From Paracoccaceae bacterium (GTDB lineage: Bacteria > Pseudomonadota > Alphaproteobacteria > Rhodobacterales > Rhodobacteraceae), in assembly GCA_003545125.1 (NCBI GenBank), contig DQCI01000037.1:1-5757 (forward strand): DNA of 5,757 bases, read 5' to 3'. Within the stretch, counting starts at the first letter, position 1. Each line of letters starts with the position of its first letter. The position numbers and the translations under genes are program-made. Below the pieces are notes generated by a model. That model searched no databases. It was not told the origin of the DNA and worked only from the letters and a program-made list of their open reading frames with translations. Below, piece after piece: positions 1 through 5,757 of the stretch.

Positions 1-850
1 GTTAACGACTTCCGCATCCTCGTGAACCTCCACGAGGGTCTCTTGCAATACAAGCAAGGCACGCTCGAAGTGGCACCGTCGTTGGCGACGGAATGGTCGG
101 TCTCGGACGACGGAACAGAATACACCTTCACCTTGCGCGAGGGCGTCTCCTTCCACGACGGCACGCCGTTCGACGCCGAAGCGGTGAAGTTCAATTTCGA
201 CCGGATGCTGAACGAGGACCACCCCTACCACGACACCGGCCCGTTCCCGCTGGCCTTCGCCTGGGCCAATGACGAGAACCTCGCCCCCTACCCGCATGAT
301 CCGGAGAAAGCCAAGGCACTGCTCGCCGAGGCCGGCGTGGCCGAGGGGACGCGGCTTGTGTTTTACGTCACCGAAGGCGGGTCCGGCATGCTCGACCCGG
401 TGCCGATGGGGACCGCGATCCAGGCCGACCTAAATGCCGTTGGCTTCGACGTGAAGATCGAGACCTGCGAGTGGAACACTTTCCTGGGCGAAGTGAACCC
501 GGGGCTTGAGGGCAAGGCGGACATGGCCAAAAATTGCCTGGATGACCAACGATCCCGACACCCTGCCCTTCCTCGCGCTGTGCACCGCGGCCTGGCCGGA
601 TCAGGGCGGGTTCAATTCGGGCCACTACTCGAACCCCGAGGTCGATGCGCTGCTCGAAGCCGCCCAGACCTTGAACGACCAGGCCGAACGCGCCGATCTC
701 TACCGGCAAATGCAAAGGATCGTCCAGGCCGACGCGCCCTGGGTCTTCGTCGCCAACTGGAAACAGAACGCGGTGACGTCCGACAAGGTCTAAAACCTGG
801 CGCTGGGGCCGTCGTTCCTGCTGATGCTGCGCGACATTGTGAAGAACTGA
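1..850 (+). pseudogene. Broken family-5 (DppA/OppA-like) periplasmic solute-binding protein, 5' end outside window
   Basis: An intact homologue would bind a peptide or similar solute in the periplasm and hand it to the permeases encoded downstream. Frame 1 from base 1 gives typical family-5 sequence: HEGLLQY, the APSLATEW motif, [24 protein letters not shown], then [12 protein letters not shown]; it later shows [13 protein letters not shown]. Three lesions are visible. First, around bases 238-262 the text jumps from the N-terminal [10 protein letters not shown] region straight to the [15 protein letters not shown] region; against remembered E. coli DppA (535 aa) about 200 residues are missing, in frame. 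Second, at the A5 run 529-533 the reading moves by +1; homologous sequence ([15 protein letters not shown], then [17 protein letters not shown]) continues in frame 2 from about 533. Third, TAA at 791-793 interrupts ..VTSDKV, after which [18 protein letters not shown] continues to the natural-looking stop TGA 848-850. The signal peptide is not in the window. Family and pseudogene status are strong; the substrate is unknown. Confidence 0.9.
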
Positions 851-857
851 GCGGTTT

Positions 858-904
858 CGCCCCGCCTGCGCGGGGCGACCGACGCGGGGGGCTCTGCCCC
901 CCGC
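858..904 (+). terminator. Two tandem GC-rich hairpins between binding-protein pseudogene and permease gene
   Basis: Hairpin 1 (858-877) has an 8-bp perfect stem CGCCCCGC/GCGGGGCG with loop CTGC. Hairpin 2 (884-904) has a 9-bp perfect stem GCGGGGGGC/GCCCCCCGC with loop TCT. They start eight bases after the original stop of the pseudogene. No clear T tract follows, so they are more likely an attenuator or an mRNA 3'-end stabiliser than a strong intrinsic terminator. In peptide-transporter operons such a structure after the binding-protein gene commonly keeps the upstream message abundant and lowers expression of the membrane genes; that role here is inferred. Confidence 0.6.
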
Positions 905-940
905 ACCCCCCGAGGTATTTCGGAACCAAAGAAAGGGGGG
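884..940 (+). repeat. Probable dispersed intergenic element (hairpin plus GAGGTATTTCGGAACCAAAGAAAG tail)
   Basis: The second hairpin is followed by A, six C (906-911), the tail GAGGTATTTCGGAACCAAAGAAA and six G (935-940). C6 and G6 could pair across a 23-base loop. From memory, a GC-rich hairpin ending in a GGTATTT..GGAACCAAAGAAAG-like tail recurs in many intergenic regions of Rhodobacterales genomes, so I read this as one copy of such an element. Only one copy lies in the window, so repetition cannot be shown here. Confidence 0.45.
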
Positions 941-977
941 CGTTTTCCATGACAGGCCAGGCAATCAGGGCGGGGCG

Positions 978-1931
978 ATGGGCGCGTATATCCTCAAGAG
1001 GCTGATCTCGGCGGTGCCGGTGCTTCTGGGCATCACCGTGATCGTCTTTCTCATCATGTCGATGATCCCCGGCGCCCCGGCCACGGCCACGGCCATCCTC
1101 GGGAGCTACGCCACCCCTGAAAACGTGGAAAAACTCGACCGCGACCGCGGCCTCGACAAGCCCCTCGTCACCCGGTATTTCATCTGGCTCGGCAACATGC
1201 TGACGGGAGATTTCGGCCGCAGTTTCAGCCTCAACCGCCCGGTGCTCGACGAAATCCTCGACCGCTTCAACGCGACCCTGGTCCTCGCCGGTGTCGCCTT
1301 CGTGCTCTGCACGCTTCTCGGCATTCTCGCGGGCGTCGTCTCGGCGGCGCGCCAAAACGGGTTCGCCGACAAGGCGTTCACTTTCGTCGTGCTGATCGGC
1401 ATCTCGGTGCCGTCCTTTTTCCTCGGCATGATGATGATATTGACCTTCGCGGTGAACCTGCGCTTGCTTCCGGTCTCGGGGATGGACGCGATCTATGGCG
1501 GCGGCGATCTGCCCGACCTCCCGCGCTACCTCGTCATGCCGGCGCTCGCCCTCGCGGTTGTGGCGACCGGCGTGATCGCCAGGCTCAGCCGCTCGGCGAT
1601 GCTGGAGGTGTTGCGCCAGGACTACATCCGCACCGCGCGCGCCAAGGGGGTGGATGAGCGCCGGGTCATCATGGGGCATGCGCTCAGGGCCGCGATGGTC
1701 TCGATCATCCCCGTGCTCGGCATCCAGGCGGGCTTCGCGCTGTCGGGCTCGGTCTATATCGAGATCGTGTTCCAGTGGCCGGGCATAGGGCGGATGCTGG
1801 TCGATGCGATCCTCAAGCGCGACATCCTTCTGGTGCAGGGCGGCGTGGTCTTCGTCGCCGCGGCTTACGTTTTCTTCAACATCGCCGTCGAGGTGGCACA
1901 ATCGCTGCTCGACCCCCGGATCAAGACATAG
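978..1931 (+). CDS. DppB/OppB/GsiC-family ABC transporter permease
   Basis: This 317-residue protein is an inner-membrane permease of the peptide/nickel transporter family, the usual length for DppB-type proteins. A first membrane helix lies at about residues 9-30 and is followed by the periplasmic segment with GDFGRSF (77-83) that is typical of the DppB group. Further hydrophobic segments fall near 100-122, 134-158, 185-203, 240-262 and 283-305, giving the expected six. The cytoplasmic EAA-type loop that docks on the ATPase is at about 215-237 ([20 protein letters not shown]). The C-terminus ends DPRIKT, a family hallmark. ATG 978 is the only in-frame start near the N-terminus; upstream AGGGCGGGG (967-975) is a weak ribosome-binding sequence. 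It pairs with the permease half of the next gene to form the channel. No lesion is seen. The family is certain; the transported substrate (dipeptide, oligopeptide, glutathione or other) cannot be told from the permease. Confidence 0.95.
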   Translation: MGAYILKRLISAVPVLLGITVIVFLIMSMIPGAPATATAILGSYATPENVEKLDRDRGLDKPLVTRYFIWLGNMLTGDFGRSFSLNRPVLDEILDRFNATLVLAGVAFVLCTLLGILAGVVSAARQNGFADKAFTFVVLIGISVPSFFLGMMMILTFAVNLRLLPVSGMDAIYGGGDLPDLPRYLVMPALALAVVATGVIARLSRSAMLEVLRQDYIRTARAKGVDERRVIMGHALRAAMVSIIPVLGIQAGFALSGSVYIEIVFQWPGIGRMLVDAILKRDILLVQGGVVFVAAAYVFFNIAVEVAQSLLDPRIKT

Positions 1932-1941
1932 GGATCAAGAC

Positions 1942-1943
<2 letters not shown>
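1918..1943 (+). repeat. 12-base direct repeat at the permease/fusion-gene junction
   Basis: GGATCAAGACAT occurs at 1918-1929 and again at 1932-1943, separated by AG. The first copy encodes the end of the permease (R-I-K-T) and runs into its TAG stop; the second copy ends in the AT of the next gene's ATG. Removing one 14-base unit would leave ACATGA, giving the same permease C-terminus with an ATGA stop/start overlap. The simplest reading is a small tandem duplication that pulled the two genes apart. Confidence 0.8.
1930..1934 (+). promoter_or_regulatory. Ribosome-binding site of the permease-ATPase fusion gene
   Basis: AGGGA lies 7 bases before ATG 1942. It supports that start over farther upstream in-frame codons that lie inside the permease gene. 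The motif is formed across the junction of the two 12-base repeats, so the duplication itself seems to have created it. Confidence 0.5.
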
Positions 1944-3821
<1,878 letters not shown>

Positions 3822-3825
<4 letters not shown>

Positions 3826-4772
3826 GCGCGCTCGACGTGACGGAGCTGTCGAAGACCTTCCCGGTGGGCGGCGGGCTGTTGCACAAGCCCGGAGCGGTCC
3901 GCGCAGTGCGGCCGGTGTCTTTCACGGTCGAGACCGGCGAGACGCTGGGGATCGTCGGCGAGTCGGGCTGCGGCAAGTCCACCCTCGCGCGGATGCTGGT
4001 GGGGCTGATCGAGCCCACCACGGGCCAGATCGAGATCGAGGGCAAACCGCTCGACAATGCCGACGCCGCGGCTTTCGGCAAGCTCATCCAGTATGTCTTC
4101 CAGGACCCGGTGTCCTCGCTCAACCCGCGCAAGACGATCCGCCAGATCATCGAGGCCCCGCTGAAGTACCTGCACGGCATGGCAGGCGATGTACGCGCGG
4201 GCCGCATCGCCGAGATCTTCGCCAGCGTCAATCTGCGCGAGGAGTTCCTCGACCGCTACCCGCACGAGTTTTGCGGCGGCCAGGCCCAACGCATCGGCAT
4301 CGCCCGCGCGTTGGCCGCCGCCCCCCGGATCATGGTGCTGGACGAACCGGTCTCGGCGCTCGACGTCTCGGTACAGGCGCAGGTGCTGAACCTGATGGCC
4401 GATCTGCGCGGCCAGTTCAATCTCACCTACCTGTTCATCAGCCACGACCTTGCCGTGGTCGAAGCCGTTTCGGACCGGATCATGGTGCCATATTTCGGGT
4501 CCGTGGTGGAGATCGGGCGGGCGGAAGACCTGTTCAAGACGCCGCGTCACCCCTATACGAACCTGCTGGCCGACAGCGCCCCGGTGGTCGGACGCGCCTT
4601 GACTGCGCCCGAGCAGAGAGACACGGAGCTTCCAGATCCGCTCAACCCGCCGCCCGGCTGCGCCTTTGCCGGGCGCTGTCCGCGGGCCACCGAGCGGTGC
4701 CTGACCGCCGAACCGAAACTGCGACCCTTGGGAGATGATCAGCTTGCCGCCTGCCACCACCCGCTCGACTGA
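3822..4772 (+). CDS. DppF/OppF-type ATP-binding subunit of peptide-family ABC transporter
   Basis: This 316-residue cytoplasmic ATPase would pair with the ATPase half of the preceding fusion to power transport. Visible motifs are Walker A GESGCGKST (46-54), Q-loop FQDPVSSLNP (Q94), Walker B IMVLDE (170-175), D-loop SALD (178-181) and switch H208. The oligopeptide-ATPase C-terminal extension is present: HPYTNLL (243-249) and cysteines C280, C286, C293 and C311 (CX5CX6CX17C), the arrangement linked to an iron-sulfur cluster in relatives. Length is normal. Odd point: the signature motif reads F-C-G-G-Q (150-154), with Cys151 in place of the usual Ser (codon TGC 4272-4274, one base from AGC). The strand after the H-loop reads MVPYFG, where a Met is more usual than the Pro. 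ATG 3822 overlaps the upstream TGA (ATGA), so translation is probably coupled. The 3' end overlaps the regulator gene. Family certain, substrate unknown. Confidence 0.95.
4730..4734 (+). promoter_or_regulatory. Ribosome-binding-like GGGAG that bears on the regulator start
   Basis: GGGAG directly abuts ATG 4735, which leaves no spacer, but sits 9 bases before the in-frame TTG at 4744. The spacing favours TTG as the true start (256 residues); the codon itself favours ATG (259 residues). The DNA-binding domain is unaffected either way. Confidence 0.4.
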
Positions 4773-5514
4773 GCCTCAGCCCCCGCGCCTGTCGCGTCCG
4801 GCGCGCGTGGCCGAGGCGATCAAGGACTGGATCGTCCAGGCGCATTTCTCGGCCGGCGACCGGCTGCCGTCGGAGCCGGAGCTGATCGCCCGTTTCGGCA
4901 TGGCAAAGAGCACGATCCGCGAGGCGATGCGCATCCTCGAAGCGCAGGGGCTGGTCAAAAGCCGCACCGGACCCGGCGGCGGCACTTTCGTCCTTGAGGT
5001 CTCGAAAGAGCGCGCCCGGGCGCTGCTCGGCAATTACTTCTACTTCAAGGATCTCACGATCCGAGACATCTACAAGTTGCGCCGGGTGTTGGAGCCGGAG
5101 TTGGCCGCGTCGCTGGCGGGAGACCTGTCCGAAGAGGTCCTGGGCCAGCTCGAAGCGATCATCGGCGAATGCGACGCGCCGGCCGAAACGCTCGAGGAGG
5201 AACGCGCGCAGCACATCGCCTCGCTGAAGTTCCACGCGCTGCTGGCCGAACAATCCGACAACGCGCTGCTCGGCTTCCTGATCGACTTCATGGTCAACAT
5301 GCTGTCCGGCCTCACCGTCTACCGCAAACTCTACGAGCCGCCCAATGAGGAGCTCTGGCGGCGCGGAGCGGCGTTTCACTTCGACCTGATCGACGCGTTG
5401 AGGGCTGGTGACGCCGACACGGCCCGGCTGGTCATGCGCGACCACATGGAGACCGCACAGAAGCTGATGGAAGCCCTAGAGGTCGAAATGCAACGGCGGT
5501 TCATTTCGGAATAG
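4735..5514 (+). CDS. GntR/FadR-type transcriptional regulator with FCD ligand-binding domain
   Basis: This 259-residue protein is a DNA-binding regulator, most likely of the transporter operon it ends. Residues about 20-88 are the GntR winged helix-turn-helix: AGDRLPSEPELIARFGMAKSTIREAMRILEAQGLV (40-74), then the wing with R-x-G-P-G-G-G-T-F-V. Residues about 105-245 are the all-helical FCD domain: DIYKLRRVLEPELA (111-124), KFHALLAEQSDN (165-176), FHFDLIDALRAGDADTA (214-230), M-R-D-H (234-237). His167, His215 and His237 match the family's metal-binding histidines. The acidic residue normally four positions before the first of them is Ser163 here, so metal or ligand binding may differ. Length is typical. 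The gene overlaps the ATPase gene by 38 bases, so it is probably translated from the same message and may autoregulate with the operon. The start could instead be TTG 4744. The effector is unknown; the operator is expected upstream of the operon, outside the window. Confidence 0.92.
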   Translation: MISLPPATTRSTEPQPPRLSRPARVAEAIKDWIVQAHFSAGDRLPSEPELIARFGMAKSTIREAMRILEAQGLVKSRTGPGGGTFVLEVSKERARALLGNYFYFKDLTIRDIYKLRRVLEPELAASLAGDLSEEVLGQLEAIIGECDAPAETLEEERAQHIASLKFHALLAEQSDNALLGFLIDFMVNMLSGLTVYRKLYEPPNEELWRRGAAFHFDLIDALRAGDADTARLVMRDHMETAQKLMEALEVEMQRRFISE

Positions 5515-5757
5515 GCGCCGGGCCCCGATCGCGCGGGCACCTTCGTGTGTGCGCGTGTCTCCGCCGCAGGGCGCCACAGGCGTGACGCGCGAAATCACTG
5601 TTCCCCGGCTTGGCCCCCAGACCTGGAACGGCACCTGCCCGCGTCCCACGAGTAGCCGCCGGCCCTGCCTCGGAAGACTTGCATCCTCAATACGCGAAAC
5701 CTGCGTCTTCTTGTTGGAATGCAACTCGGATGCCTTGCCGATACTCGGGGGGATGCT
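5515..5757. other. Stretch without a recognised gene downstream of the regulator
   Basis: No + strand reading frame of note starts here except a possible short run from ATG 5719 to the window edge (M-Q-L-G-C-L-A-D), which has no ribosome-binding site. On the - strand a frame is open from the window edge down to a stop at 5476-5478 (about 93 codons), but it runs antisense into the regulator's end and its sequence matches no family I recognise. The last 90 or so bases look less GC-biased than the operon and contain TTGCAT (5679-5684) and ATGCAA (5719-5724) as a loose inverted pair. I see no tRNA, insertion sequence end or CRISPR. Confidence 0.5.
5530..5555 (+). terminator. Possible stem-loop terminator after the regulator gene
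   Basis: The segment can fold as CGCGC/GCGCG (5 bp), then a G-U pair, a mismatch, another G-U pair, CAC/GTG, and loop CTTC. It begins 16 bases after the operon's last stop codon. There is no real T tract behind it (TGTCTCC follows), so it is a weak candidate for the operon's end. Confidence 0.3.

Noticed and set aside
529..536. Programmed +1 frameshift that would rescue the binding protein
   Set aside because: A5 followed by TTG is not a recognised +1 slip site, and the protein would still lack about 200 internal residues and meet the TAA at 791.
506..793. Separate small gene of 95 codons
   Set aside because: Its sequence from about residue 10 on is the C-terminal part of the family-5 binding protein; it is the frameshifted continuation of the pseudogene.
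949..1005. 18-codon upstream open frame overlapping the permease start
   Set aside because: The nearest ribosome-binding-like sequence is about 12 bases away, the peptide (M-T-G-Q-A-I-R) resembles nothing, and short chance frames are common in GC-rich gaps.
612..1901. Long - strand open frame crossing the pseudogene, the gap and the permease gene
   Set aside because: Low-complexity composition (many E, R, H, D), crosses two hairpins, and no family resemblance; a by-product of GC-biased codon positions.
1804..1941. N-terminal extension of the fusion protein from an upstream in-frame ATG
   Set aside because: It lies inside the permease coding region and encodes Ser/Arg-rich out-of-frame sequence; the family N-terminus and ribosome-binding site point to 1942.
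5476..5757. - strand open frame antisense to the regulator's end
   Set aside because: No recognised domain, no visible start signal in the window, and convergent overlap with a real gene; kept only as an edge observation.

Overview
The window is a high-GC (roughly two-thirds G+C) stretch of bacterial DNA. All recognisable genes lie on the + strand and form one peptide-type (DppABCDF/OppABCDF-like) ABC transporter operon followed by its probable regulator. Codon use, the gene families, and a GC-rich hairpin plus a 'GGTATTTCGGAACCAAAGAAAG'-like intergenic element suggest an alphaproteobacterium, most likely Rhodobacterales (Roseobacter/Rhodobacter relatives). The taxonomic call is pattern recognition from memory, not a database result.

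Layout. (1) 1-850: 3' part of a family-5 solute-binding protein gene. It is clearly broken: an internal in-frame deletion of about 200 codons, a +1 frameshift at an A5 run, and a premature TAA. (2) 851-977: a gap holding two strong tandem GC hairpins and the conserved-looking repeat tail. (3) 978-1931: DppB-type permease. (4) 1942-3825: a natural fusion of a DppC-type permease and a DppD-type ATPase in one 627-residue protein. (5) 3822-4772: DppF-type ATPase, start overlapping the previous stop (ATGA). (6) 4735-5514: GntR/FadR-type (FCD domain) regulator, overlapping the ATPase gene by 38 bases. (7) 5515-5757: no gene recognised, one possible terminator stem-loop.

How the parts work together. 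The two permease domains would form the inner-membrane channel. The fused ATPase domain and the separate DppF would form a heterodimeric motor below it. The periplasmic binding protein that should deliver the substrate is the broken first gene, so the transporter is either decaying or borrows a binding protein from elsewhere. The regulator at the 3' end probably controls the operon in response to a small ligand, but the operon promoter and operator lie upstream of the window.

Most noteworthy: the two ATPases carry one unusual change each. The first P-loop glycine is Ala in the fused protein, and the signature Ser is Cys in DppF. In the expected heterodimer both changes fall in the same composite ATP site, while the other site looks intact. 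This could be a functionally asymmetric motor or an early step of operon decay after loss of the binding protein. A 12-base direct repeat at the permease/fusion junction appears to have converted an ancestral ATGA overlap into a short spacer and created a ribosome-binding-like site. I did not find an entirely new system; this is a variant, partly degraded, peptide transporter locus.
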